Positions 16,000-25,162 of a stretch of 64,000 nucleotides of DNA are shown here, one piece after another. Origin of the DNA: Acetanaerobacterium elongatum (lineage in GTDB: Bacteria > Bacillota > Clostridia > Oscillospirales > Ruminococcaceae); NCBI RefSeq assembly GCF_900103835.1, contig NZ_FNID01000014.1:17346-81345 (forward strand), written 5' to 3'. The translations under genes were made by a program, and so were the position numbers. Under the pieces are notes generated by a model that ran no database searches, was not told the DNA's origin, and saw only the letters and a program-made list of their open reading frames with translations. The stretch's first letter is position 1. Each line of letters starts with the position of its first letter.

Positions 16000-16446
16000 T
16001 TATTGCTCTTTCTTCGGCTTCTCTACAAAGAGCTTAACCCCTTCAATGCGCTTGATAACCACCGTTTCGTCGGCGGCAATCTCGCTGCCGTCCTCGCTGC
16101 GCGCCGCCCACGAAAGCCCGTTAGCAAACACCCTGCCAGTTTCGTGCAGATTGTTAATCGTCTGCTCCACAATTCCGGTGCTGCCAATAACCATATCTGC
16201 ATTGGTTGCAACCTTTTTGGTACCGATGAGCTTTTTGGCAATCGGTCGTGTTGCTATCAGCAATATGCCCGTTCCGACAAAAAACAGGGTTACCTGCAGC
16301 CACACTGGCGCACCCAGCATACTGGAAACCAGCGCAATCAGCGACCCTGCCGCAAACCAGATAGAGATAAGCTGCACAGTAACGGCCTCCGCTACACTGA
16401 ATACAATGGTGGCAATCAGCCACACAACCGGCATATAACCCTGCAT
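16000..16446 (-). CDS. NfeD-family membrane protein
   Basis: A 148-residue protein with two or three hydrophobic segments (about 5-75) and a C-terminal OB-fold-like domain (GSTGIVEQTINNLHETGRVFANGLSW... VKRIEGVKLFVE). It is the usual partner of SPFH proteins, encoded next to it. The start is the ATG at 16446, because AAGAGG sits 7 nt upstream; an upstream ATG at 16464 contains that ribosome site and is less likely. Confidence 0.88.
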   Translation of the reverse strand: MQGYMPVVWLIATIVFSVAEAVTVQLISIWFAAGSLIALVSSMLGAPVWLQVTLFFVGTGILLIATRPIAKKLIGTKKVATNADMVIGSTGIVEQTINNLHETGRVFANGLSWAARSEDGSEIAADETVVIKRIEGVKLFVEKPKKEQ

Positions 16447-16528
16447 AACAAAACCTCTTTTCAATGATTATACGAAATCTTCCCAATAGACAAATATTCA
16501 ATAAAAAATCATAAACATATTATGGTTT

Positions 16529-16557
16529 ATTATACCACAAAAGTACGTTTACAACAA
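16529..16557 (-). promoter_or_regulatory. Promoter of the NfeD-SPFH pair
   Basis: TTGTTG, 17 bp, TATAAT on the minus strand, about 75 nt before the NfeD ATG. Confidence 0.65.
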
Positions 16558-16628
16558 CAGATATTGAAATTGGCACGCAAAAAACGGCGCAATCGTTTGA
16601 TGCAGTGTTTATCCTAATATATAAGCCA

Positions 16629-16656
16629 AAGAGGCGGGCATCGCTGCCCGCCTCTT
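16629..16656 (-). terminator. Terminator-like hairpin after groEL
   Basis: An 11-bp GC-rich stem, AAGAGGCGGGC/GCCCGCCTCTT, 30 nt after the groEL stop, followed on the minus strand by only moderately T-rich sequence. Confidence 0.75.
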
Positions 16657-16685
16657 GAATCTGTATTTTATTGAACCCTTGGGAA

Positions 16686-18317
<1,632 letters not shown>

Positions 18318-18344
18318 TTATGCCCCCTTAATTTTTCTAATATT

Positions 18345-18632
<288 letters not shown>

Positions 18633-18708
18633 CTATTCCTCCTAGATTAGAATCTGCACGGGGTTCCATCATCCGCGCCCTGCGTATATGGATACCGTGT
18701 GCTTATTT

Positions 18709-18735
18709 TTAGCACTCAAAGTTATTGAGTGCTAA
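18709..18735 (-). promoter_or_regulatory. CIRCE operator (HrcA binding site)
   Basis: The exact consensus inverted repeat TTAGCACTC, 9 nt, GAGTGCTAA just downstream of the groES promoter. HrcA is expected to repress the operon there at normal temperature. Confidence 0.97.
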
Positions 18736-18745
18736 TCTATGTACT

Positions 18746-18773
18746 ATTGTATCCGTTTTTTTCGAAAAATCAA
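18746..18773 (-). promoter_or_regulatory. groESL promoter
   Basis: TTGATT, 16 bp, TACAAT on the minus strand, immediately upstream of the CIRCE element, which would cover the transcription start. Confidence 0.8.
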
Positions 18774-18846
18774 GGGGAGTTTATTTAACGGGTCTATTTT
18801 TTACAAATTGTTAAAAAATATAAGCCAATTCCTGAAAATAAAGAAC

Positions 18847-18868
18847 GGGCGGCTGATTACAACCGCCC
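18847..18868 (-). terminator. Terminator of the diacylglycerol-kinase-like gene
   Basis: GGGCGG/CCGCCC stem followed on the minus strand by GTTCTTTATTTT, 30 nt after the stop. Confidence 0.75.
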
Positions 18869-18898
18869 AAAAAATACAGTATATAATGATATCGACTT

Positions 18899-19861
18899 TT
18901 AACAAATACCCTTTGCACTGGCACTGCCCGCAAGCTTGGGCTGTGCGCCCTTTACATGCGCAAGCGGCAGCGAAAACGCGATGGCCCCGGGTAAAACCTC
19001 CGCCGACATCTCGCGGGTAACCTCGCATTCGCCGTCGTAGTTTACCACCGCATCCTGCGCCGACGAGATATGCAGGCTACGGGCACGGGTATAAAACACC
19101 ACGTCGGAAAAGTTCTTATCATCAAGGTGCTTGCCGTTTTTGTATGTGCCAATCAGCTTTAAAAACCGTGCGCGGTTAATCTTTCTTACCATCACAATCT
19201 CCAGGAGGCCGTCCTCTAAGCTCGCGCGCGGCGCTGCATAAAAACCGCCCCCGTAGCACATGCCATTACCGCATACACCAATGGCAAAGTCCTCTGTGGG
19301 CAGGGTCTCTCCGTCTATCGTCAGGGTTAGTGTATTGCCAAGCCTTTGAAAGAAAAAGCACTGTATAATCGCCATGATATACGCCATGCTGCCGGTAACC
19401 AGCGGCATCTTTTTATAGCGCACCATGTTCATGCACACTGCCGAGTCAAAGCCGATTGAACACAGATTCGTACAGATACCGTGATTGGTTTTAATCAGGT
19501 CAAGATGGTGGACATCCCCCGCCAGCTGCGCGGCGATATCGTGAAAGGGAACCCCCGCAAAGCTGCGCACAAAATCGTTGCCCGTGCCGCAGGGCACCAC
19601 CGCCACCTGAGCATTTGAATAGCCATAAGCCCCCGCTACCACCTCGCTGAGGGTTCCGTCCCCCCCGCAGGCATAAAAACGCGTTTCGCCACCTGCCTCA
19701 CAGGTGCTTTTTACAAATTCGGCGGCGTCGCCAACGGCCTTGGTGATATAGATTCCATAGTCGGCACCCTTTTCTTTGCACACGGTATGTATCGTTTCAA
19801 TCAGCGCGGTAACATGCTTGCCTTTGCCTGCCACAGGGTTTATGATAAAGATATGCCGCAT
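18899..19861 (-). CDS. Diacylglycerol kinase-family lipid kinase (YegS/BmrU-like)
   Basis: A 320-residue soluble lipid kinase. NPVAGKGK at 8-15 and ACGGDGTLSEVV near 70 form the nucleotide site, followed by VVPCGTGNDFVR and the C-terminal beta-rich domain (AIGVCGNGMCYGGGFYAAPRA). The size fits DgkB-like enzymes, which return diacylglycerol to phospholipid or lipoteichoic acid pathways; YegS-type alternatives act on other lipids. Monocistronic, with its own promoter and terminator. GGGGG lies 7 nt before the ATG. Confidence 0.9.
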   Translation of the reverse strand: MRHIFIINPVAGKGKHVTALIETIHTVCKEKGADYGIYITKAVGDAAEFVKSTCEAGGETRFYACGGDGTLSEVVAGAYGYSNAQVAVVPCGTGNDFVRSFAGVPFHDIAAQLAGDVHHLDLIKTNHGICTNLCSIGFDSAVCMNMVRYKKMPLVTGSMAYIMAIIQCFFFQRLGNTLTLTIDGETLPTEDFAIGVCGNGMCYGGGFYAAPRASLEDGLLEIVMVRKINRARFLKLIGTYKNGKHLDDKNFSDVVFYTRARSLHISSAQDAVVNYDGECEVTREMSAEVLPGAIAFSLPLAHVKGAQPKLAGSASAKGIC

Positions 19862-19899
19862 TAAAAAACCCCCGAACCGTAAAAGATGTGTATAACTTC

Positions 19900-19928
19900 A
19901 GTATATAGCATTTTAACACATTTTCCAA
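19900..19928 (-). promoter_or_regulatory. Promoter of the lipid kinase gene
   Basis: TTGGAA, 17 bp, TATACT on the minus strand. The leader is about 30 nt. Confidence 0.75.
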
Positions 19929-20034
19929 TAAGCAGCGTAAGATTTTTTATTTCCTTTGTACTAAAACCGTGGCAGATGAGCACCCTGCTTTCCGCAGACT
20001 AACAGACAGTCATAGCTTCTGATAATTTGTTTAG

Positions 20035-20062
20035 TAGACATTACGTTAAAAACTGATATAAT
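20035..20062 (+). promoter_or_regulatory. Promoter of the GtrA-like gene
   Basis: TAGACA, 16 bp, TATAAT. The predicted start near 20069 leaves too little room for an ATG at 20074 and supports the TTG at 20101. Confidence 0.7.
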
Positions 20063-20100
20063 AAAAAACCGAGATGTTTTATGTTTGGAGATGTTATAAT

Positions 20101-20547
20101 TTGAAACAACTTTACGAGAAGTGCCTGGAGCTGTTTAAAAAATATAAGGAAACTATCCTCTACCTGGTGTTCGGGGGGCTGACTACGCTCATTAACATCG
20201 TTTCCTTCTGGGCGCTGAACAAGCTGCTTGTATTGAGCATGGATAAGGACACCGCACTGATGGTGAGCAACGCCGCCGCGTGGGTAATTTCGGTACTGTT
20301 TGCGTTTGTGACCAACAAGCTGTTTGTGTTCGAGAGCAAAAGCCTGCACGTTGGCCTTGTTTTAAAGGAACTGGTGCTGTTTGTGGGCGCGCGCCTGTTC
20401 TCCGGTGCCTTGGATATGGGCATTATGTACCTGTTTGTAAGTATTCTCGGCTTTAACGAGCTAGTGATTAAGATTCTCTCGAACATCCTTGTTATCATCA
20501 TCAACTATGTGCTCAGCAAGCTGATTATCTTTAAGAAGAAAAAATAA
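20101..20547 (+). CDS. GtrA-family four-TM membrane protein
   Basis: A 148-residue protein with four predicted TM helices. The GtrA signature YLVFGGLTTLINIVSFWAL begins near residue 18, and the sequence ends in a Lys-rich cytoplasmic tail (KLIIFKKKK). GtrA-like proteins take part in moving polyprenyl-linked sugars across the membrane or in wall polysaccharide decoration. The TTG start at 20101 follows GGAG by 11 nt; an in-frame ATG at 20074 lies only a few bases after the predicted transcription start. Apparently monocistronic. Confidence 0.85.
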   Translation: MKQLYEKCLELFKKYKETILYLVFGGLTTLINIVSFWALNKLLVLSMDKDTALMVSNAAAWVISVLFAFVTNKLFVFESKSLHVGLVLKELVLFVGARLFSGALDMGIMYLFVSILGFNELVIKILSNILVIIINYVLSKLIIFKKKK

Positions 20548-20756
20548 ACTGAAAATCAGCTATACCGCCAATTTTCGGTTTAGATGCACTGAAAGAAGTA
20601 CTCTTGTGTGAATGGATTATATATAGAATTAACGAGGGTATAATCTACGCCTTGAAGTTCGCTTGTAGGTTGGTCGGCGGTATATATCTGCTCCGATGAA
20701 ATAAAACTGATTAAGGAAATCCTCATGGTTTCTTACGAGGAGCTTTTTATATAACA
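20548..20756. other. Gene-free spacer with imperfect inverted repeats
   Basis: No reading frame with a plausible start. TATACCGCC (from about 20564) and GGCGGTATA (to about 20685) face each other about 105 bp apart, with further loose complementarity outward (CAG/CTG). A weak 5-bp hairpin with a T-run at 20720-20748 could end the GtrA transcript. The stretch may be a small non-autonomous element remnant or an RNA leader; nothing decisive. Confidence 0.35.
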
Positions 20757-20797
20757 AAAACGCAGCGTGAATGTACTGATCTTCAACGCTGCGTTTT
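20757..20797 (-). terminator. Bidirectional terminator between GtrA and glnQ genes
   Basis: AAAACGCAGCG/CGCTGCGTTTT stem extended by TGAA/TTCA around the loop. T-runs in both directions serve the convergent genes. Confidence 0.9.
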
Positions 20798-20826
20798 AAT
20801 AATTGTAGCTTAAAAATAATTCAACC

Positions 20827-21591
20827 CTATTGGTTAAAAAATCGGTTCAAAAACAGCTTGGTGCGCTCCTGCTGCGGGTTGTTGATCAGCTCCTGCGCGT
20901 TGCCCTGTTCTACAATCACGCCGTCGTCCATAAAGAGGATATGGTCGGCCACATCGCGTGCAAAGCCCATCTCGTGGGTGATAATCACCATCGTCATGCG
21001 CTCGCTGGCAAGCTCGCGGATGACCTTTAAAATCTCGCCCGTCAGCTCCGGGTCGAGTGCGCTGGTGGGCTCGTCAAAAAAGAGGATATCCGGCTTTAAG
21101 GCCAACGCCCGCGCAATGGAAACACGCTGCTGCTGCCCGCCCGAAAGCTGGTAGGGGTAGGCGTCCTCCTTATCCTCCAGCCCCATCTGCCGAAGCAGCC
21201 TGCGCGCGTTTTCCACGGCCTGCTCCTTCGTCTGCCCCGCCACATGAATAGGCGCCTCGGTGATGTTTCTGAGCACCGAGAAGTGGGGAAACAGGTTAAA
21301 GTTCTGGAACACCAGCCCGAAATAGGAGCGTATCCTTTTAATGTCTGCGGGGGGGGCATAAACCGCGGTGCCTGCCTCGTCGGTATGCACCAGTGTCTCA
21401 CCCTTGTAAAGGATGGTACCGGTATCTACCTTCTCAAGCAGCGTGGCACAGCGCAGCAGGGTGCTTTTGCCCGAGCCGGAAGGCCCGATTACGCCCAGCA
21501 CCTCTCCCTCTTCTACCGAAAGCGAGATGTCTTTAATCACCTCAAGGCCGTCAAACGCCTTGCCGATATTCTTCATTTCAAGCAAATTCAT
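20827..21591 (-). CDS. Polar amino-acid ABC transporter ATPase
   Basis: A 254-residue ABC ATPase of the GlnQ/HisP class. Walker A is GPSGSGKSTLLRC (about 36-48), then the Q-loop FQNFNLFPHFSVLRN, signature LSGGQQQRVSIARAL and Walker B ILFFDEPTSALDPE with the family-typical H-loop ITHEMGFARDVADH. It energises the permease encoded upstream. Slightly longer than usual because of an insertion after ETLVHTDEAGTA. Substrate not determinable. It is separated from the permease gene by a conserved 105-nt hairpin module. Confidence 0.95.
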   Translation of the reverse strand: MNLLEMKNIGKAFDGLEVIKDISLSVEEGEVLGVIGPSGSGKSTLLRCATLLEKVDTGTILYKGETLVHTDEAGTAVYAPPADIKRIRSYFGLVFQNFNLFPHFSVLRNITEAPIHVAGQTKEQAVENARRLLRQMGLEDKEDAYPYQLSGGQQQRVSIARALALKPDILFFDEPTSALDPELTGEILKVIRELASERMTMVIITHEMGFARDVADHILFMDDGVIVEQGNAQELINNPQQERTKLFLNRFFNQ

Positions 21592-21696
21592 TTTAAATGA
21601 CCATTCCTTTACGGGAATTGTGCGGTTTCGGCGAAGCCGAAATTTCAGTCTTCAGGCTGAAAAGCACAAAACCTAAAACCGAAAGATTTATCTTTC
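21592..21696 (-). repeat. Intercistronic hairpin module (family 2, copy X)
   Basis: It starts 3 nt beyond the permease stop with the palindrome GAAAGATAAATCTTTC, then AGGTTTTGTGCTTTTC, a variable segment, TTTCGGCTTCGCCGAAA and GCACAA, and ends in the ribosome-site phrase AAAGGAATGGTCAT. TTGTGC and GCACAA can pair and enclose the inner hairpin. The same blocks occur before ntpB at 53406-53510. Confidence 0.75.
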
Positions 21697-21699
21697 AGT

Positions 21700-22407
21700 T
21701 TACCGGTAGTAGTTCATGCGTTTTTCAATGAGCTCCATGCCCCACGCCACCACATAGTTCATGATATAGTAGAAGATACCCGCCACCACCAGCGGTATTA
21801 CCGAAACCTGCGCCGAGGCCAGCGCCTGCGCGTTGGTGAACATCTCGCTTACCGATATTACCATCGCAAGCGAGGTATCCTTCACCAGCGTAATCACCTC
21901 GTTGGTAACGGGCGGCATGATGCGCTTGAACACCTGCGGCAGAATAATGCGCATAAAGGTCTGCTGTCGGCTGAAGCCCAGCACCTGGGCGGCCTCGTAC
22001 TGCCCCGCGGGCATTGATTCAATGCCGCCGCGGTAGATTTCGGCAAAATAGGCCGCGTAGTTGAGCACAAACCCGATGACTACGGCCACAAAGCGGTACT
22101 CGCTGCTGATATTGATGTGAAAGATGTAGTAAGGGCCAAAGTATACCACCATCAGCTGCAGCATCAGCGGCGTGCCGCGCATGATGGAGATATAGATCTT
22201 TACCACCCAGCGCAGAATGCCGATTTTAGACATCCGCCCAAACGAAACCAGCAGCCCAAGCGGCAGCGAGAGTGCCAGCGTGAGCACAAAGATTTCAAGG
22301 GTGGTGAGCAGCCCCACTGAAAGCTGGGTGAATACCGCCGTCAGCTTTTGAGAGAATGTACTGCTCTGCGCAGCAAGAAGCGCCGCCGTATGTACCGTGA
22401 GCATCAT
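21700..22407 (-). CDS. Polar amino-acid ABC transporter permease
   Basis: A 235-residue HisM/GlnP-type permease with about five TM helices. It carries the EAA-like loop EAAQVLGFSRQQTFMRIILPQ before the last helices and the N-terminal LKTLEIFVLTL-like entry (LLTTLEIFVLTLALSLPLG). It forms the membrane channel with the ATPase encoded next. The ATG at 22407 lies 24 nt after the binding-protein stop. Confidence 0.93.
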   Translation of the reverse strand: MMLTVHTAALLAAQSSTFSQKLTAVFTQLSVGLLTTLEIFVLTLALSLPLGLLVSFGRMSKIGILRWVVKIYISIMRGTPLMLQLMVVYFGPYYIFHINISSEYRFVAVVIGFVLNYAAYFAEIYRGGIESMPAGQYEAAQVLGFSRQQTFMRIILPQVFKRIMPPVTNEVITLVKDTSLAMVISVSEMFTNAQALASAQVSVIPLVVAGIFYYIMNYVVAWGMELIEKRMNYYR

Positions 22408-22431
22408 GAAGGTTCCTTCCTTTTAGGGCTA

Positions 22432-23208
22432 TTATTTACCGATGGTGGTAATATCCTTGCCGAACCAGTCGGTGGAGATCTTGGCGTTGGCGCCATCCTT
22501 AGCCATCTCAAGCAGGGTTTTCTCTACCTGATCGCGCAGCGCGGTATTGCCCTTCTTAAAGCCTACGCCGAATTCTTCGGCGCCTACTACCTCGTCAAGC
22601 ACCGTGAAGCCCTTGCCCTTTTTCTCTATGTTATAGCGTGCCACGCACTCATCCATTACAACAGCGTCCACCGATCCGGCCTCCAGCTCCATCAGCGCCT
22701 TCATGTTGGAGTCGGTCTTTACAAGCTGCTTGGGCAGACTCTTGAAGTTTGCGTTGTTCTCGATAGCCGAAAGGGCGCTGGAATCCTCCTGCACACCCAC
22801 AACCTTATCCTTGATATCCGCAAAGGCTTTGATGGGGGAATCCTTAAGCACCACAACAATCTGGTTGTTGTTCATGTAGGGCTTTGTCCACTCGTATTCA
22901 TTCTCGCGCCCGTTGATGGTGAAGCCGTTCCAGATGCAGTCGATGTTGCCGGAATCCAGCTCCATGTTCTTAGAGTCCCAGTTAATCGGCTGAAGCTTCA
23001 GCTCCATGCCCATACGCTTGGCGGCTTCCTTCGCAAGGTCAAGGTCAAAGCCGGTGTAGGAGCCGTCGTCGGCTACAAAGCCCATAGGGGGGAATTCCTT
23101 ATCAAACCCAACAGTAAAGGTTTTTTTGCCTGCGTTCTGAGCACAGCCCGAAAGCAGCAGTACCATTGCCATAACTGCCGCCAGAATTATACTAACTCTC
23201 TTTCTCAT
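22432..23208 (-). CDS. Amino-acid ABC transporter substrate-binding lipoprotein
   Basis: A 258-residue periplasmic-binding-protein-like lipoprotein. The signal peptide ends in lipobox LLSGC. The family start KTFTVGFDKEFPPMGF and GYTGFDLDLAKEAAKRMG-type pattern (SYTGFDLDLAKEAAKR) follow, with the WNGFTINGRE and C-terminal NTALRDQVEKTL regions. The start at 23208 has GGAGG 10 nt upstream; an upstream ATG at 23238 would precede the charged signal-peptide start. First gene of the three-gene uptake operon. Probably a polar or basic amino acid is bound. Confidence 0.93.
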   Translation of the reverse strand: MRKRVSIILAAVMAMVLLLSGCAQNAGKKTFTVGFDKEFPPMGFVADDGSYTGFDLDLAKEAAKRMGMELKLQPINWDSKNMELDSGNIDCIWNGFTINGRENEYEWTKPYMNNNQIVVVLKDSPIKAFADIKDKVVGVQEDSSALSAIENNANFKSLPKQLVKTDSNMKALMELEAGSVDAVVMDECVARYNIEKKGKGFTVLDEVVGAEEFGVGFKKGNTALRDQVEKTLLEMAKDGANAKISTDWFGKDITTIGK

Positions 23209-23287
23209 ATACCATAATCCTCCGTACAAAATGTTCAACCACTCAGCCCATTGCCGTCAGACCATGCGCCGAATTTGCTGCTTTACT

Positions 23288-23317
23288 ATTGTAATACATC
23301 ATCTTGACAAAAGTCAA
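23288..23317 (-). promoter_or_regulatory. Promoter of the amino-acid ABC operon with palindrome on the -35
   Basis: TTGACT, 18 bp, TACAAT on the minus strand. The -35 lies in TTGAC, AAAA, GTCAA (23304-23317), a 5-bp inverted repeat that could be an operator. Confidence 0.65.
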
Positions 23318-23361
23318 TTGCAGAGACTAAAGCGCCTGTATCTTTTCAGATAAATAATTCA

Positions 23362-23387
23362 GCCGGCAGGAGTTCATTTCTGCCGGC
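23362..23387 (-). terminator. Terminator of vanW-dltA-dltC
   Basis: GCCGGCAG/CTGCCGGC 8-bp stem, 10-nt loop, followed by TGAATTATTTAT on the minus strand, 37 nt after the dltC-like stop. Confidence 0.75.
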
Positions 23388-23424
23388 ATGCTATTTTATG
23401 GTGAAACTTTCGCGGCTGCGGCAT

Positions 23425-23670
23425 TTAGCGGTTAGCTTCCACCAGCTCAACAATATTCCTCGGCGTACGCCAGCACTCCCGCTTCACCTGTGAGGGCTGA
23501 ATAACAATGTTAAGCCGCTCCTCCAGCTCATCAAGCAGATTAATGAGGGCAAGCGAATCGAGCAGGCCGGTTTCAAAAAGGTCCAGCTCGTCGTTTTGAA
23601 GAATCTCCCGCTCTCCGCAAACCTGCGCGAGGATGGCTAAAACCTCTTCTCTCATACTGTTAACGTCCAT
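23425..23670 (-). CDS. DltC-like carrier protein
   Basis: An 81-residue acyl/aminoacyl carrier protein. FETGLLDSLALINLL carries the phosphopantetheine serine (Ser39) in the DSL motif typical of D-alanyl carrier proteins; acidic four-helix pattern. It would receive an activated amino acid from the adenylating enzyme encoded 4 nt upstream. The start at 23670 has AGAGGGG; a longer frame overlaps the dltA-like gene without family similarity. The dltB and dltD partners are not here, so the acceptor of the loaded residue is open. Confidence 0.85.
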   Translation of the reverse strand: MDVNSMREEVLAILAQVCGEREILQNDELDLFETGLLDSLALINLLDELEERLNIVIQPSQVKRECWRTPRNIVELVEANR

Positions 23671-23674
23671 AACA

Positions 23675-25162
23675 CTACCCCTCTTCCCGGTTGAGCCGCA
23701 TCTTGAGCGCCATCCGGTCACACTTGCCGTTTGCGGTAAGCGGCAGCGACACCATCAAATGTATACGGTTGGGCAGCATATAGGCGGGAAGACGCTGGGC
23801 CAGTTGCCTGCGTACCTCTGTGGCTGTAGTATCGGAGTCTGCCTTTGGCTGCACAAAGGCGTGCAGCACCAGCCTGCCGCCCTTCTCCTCCGCCACCACC
23901 GCACTCTTGGCCACGCCGTCCTGCTGATTAAGATTCTGCTCGATATCCTGCAGCTCTATGCGGTAGCCACCGCGTTTAACCTGTGTATCGGCCCTGCCGC
24001 TGAAATACAGCTCTGCGTTTTTCAGAAAGCCGTAATCTCCCGTTAAATAGGCGGGCAAGCCGTTATATTCCATAAACCCGCCCTGCAGCCCGCCCGCGTA
24101 ACCCTTTGCCACCGCGGAACCTACAATCAATATCTGCCCTGTCTCACCGTTCGGCAGGGGGGCGAGCGCTTCATCCACAATAATAATATGGGTTTTCTCC
24201 CTTGCACAGCCCAGTGATAATCTCTGCTGCCGCACCATTTCGCCGTCAATCTCCGTCGCCGTCACCGCCACCGTCGCCTCGGTGGGGCCGTAGGCGTTGA
24301 TTACCCGCAGCCCCGTAAAGCGCTCCTTCAAGCGCTGTACGGTAACAGGGTGCAGCGTTTCCCCGCAGAAGAAGATACACCGCAGGTTCGGCAGCAGGCG
24401 CTCGTTAAACAGCTCATCCGCAAGGCAGAGTTCGGCAAATGAAGGTGTCATCACCGCAATTCCCGCTCCGCTCTCTTTTAAGCGTGAAAAAAACAGGGGG
24501 TAATCCTGCTGAACCGTTTTCTCCAGTACAAACAGCGTTCTTCCGGTGGAGAAAGCAAGGTAGATGTCTGCTGCCGAAAGGTCGAAGGAGAACGCTGCCT
24601 GATTAAGCACCACAGCACAATCGGTCTCCCGAATTGCGGGGAGCTGCCGCAGCCATTCGATAAAGCCGTCAAGATTCCCGTAGCTCACCATTACCCCCTT
24701 GGGCATTCCTGTACTGCCCGAGGTAAATAGGATATAAGCAAGGCTATCCGCCGACGGTTCTTTAAACTGCCGCGCCGGATATTGCTGCTTTATACAGGCA
24801 CTTTCCATATCCCGCAGGGCTAAAGAAGGCAAGCCCCTGATCTCAAGCTCCTCCACCGCCAGCAGCAAGGTACACCCCGCCTGCTCCGCCATCTGCTTGA
24901 TGCGTGCAGGCGGGGTGCCGCTATCGGCCGGAACATATGCCCTGCCCAGCAGCAGGCAGGCCAGAAAGCACACCGGCATCATCGGCTGCTTATGCCCGTA
25001 AACCAATACCGGCTCCTCCCCCGGGGAAGCCTGCCGTATCGCCTCGGCTACCGCAAGGGCAGCGTTCACCAGCGCATCGTAGCTTAGGCACCCTTGTTGG
25101 GAGCTGTATGCTGTTCTGTTAGGGTATAGACGGCAGTTTTCAAGAATCTGCTGTAACAGCAT
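23675..25162 (-). CDS. DltA-like amino acid:carrier protein ligase
   Basis: A 495-residue adenylate-forming enzyme. LAYILFTSGSTGMPKGVMVSY-type P-loop (core TSGSTGMPKG), INAYGPTEATVAVTA, YLTGDYG and the C-terminal lysine motif (PLTANGKCDR) are all present. Length matches DltA, a stand-alone A domain that activates D-alanine for teichoic acid esterification. Overlap with vanW (23 nt) and tight spacing to the carrier gene show one operon. Without DltB/D nearby, another amino acid or target is possible; the specificity pocket was not analysed. Confidence 0.87.
   Translation of the reverse strand: MLLQQILENCRLYPNRTAYSSQQGCLSYDALVNAALAVAEAIRQASPGEEPVLVYGHKQPMMPVCFLACLLLGRAYVPADSGTPPARIKQMAEQAGCTLLLAVEELEIRGLPSLALRDMESACIKQQYPARQFKEPSADSLAYILFTSGSTGMPKGVMVSYGNLDGFIEWLRQLPAIRETDCAVVLNQAAFSFDLSAADIYLAFSTGRTLFVLEKTVQQDYPLFFSRLKESGAGIAVMTPSFAELCLADELFNERLLPNLRCIFFCGETLHPVTVQRLKERFTGLRVINAYGPTEATVAVTATEIDGEMVRQQRLSLGCAREKTHIIIVDEALAPLPNGETGQILIVGSAVAKGYAGGLQGGFMEYNGLPAYLTGDYGFLKNAELYFSGRADTQVKRGGYRIELQDIEQNLNQQDGVAKSAVVAEEKGGRLVLHAFVQPKADSDTTATEVRRQLAQRLPAYMLPNRIHLMVSLPLTANGKCDRMALKMRLNREEG

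Noticed and set aside
22348..23217. 289-codon open frame antisense to the ABC substrate-binding protein
   Set aside because: The opposite strand encodes a textbook lipoprotein. Long antisense frames are common here because of GC-rich third positions.
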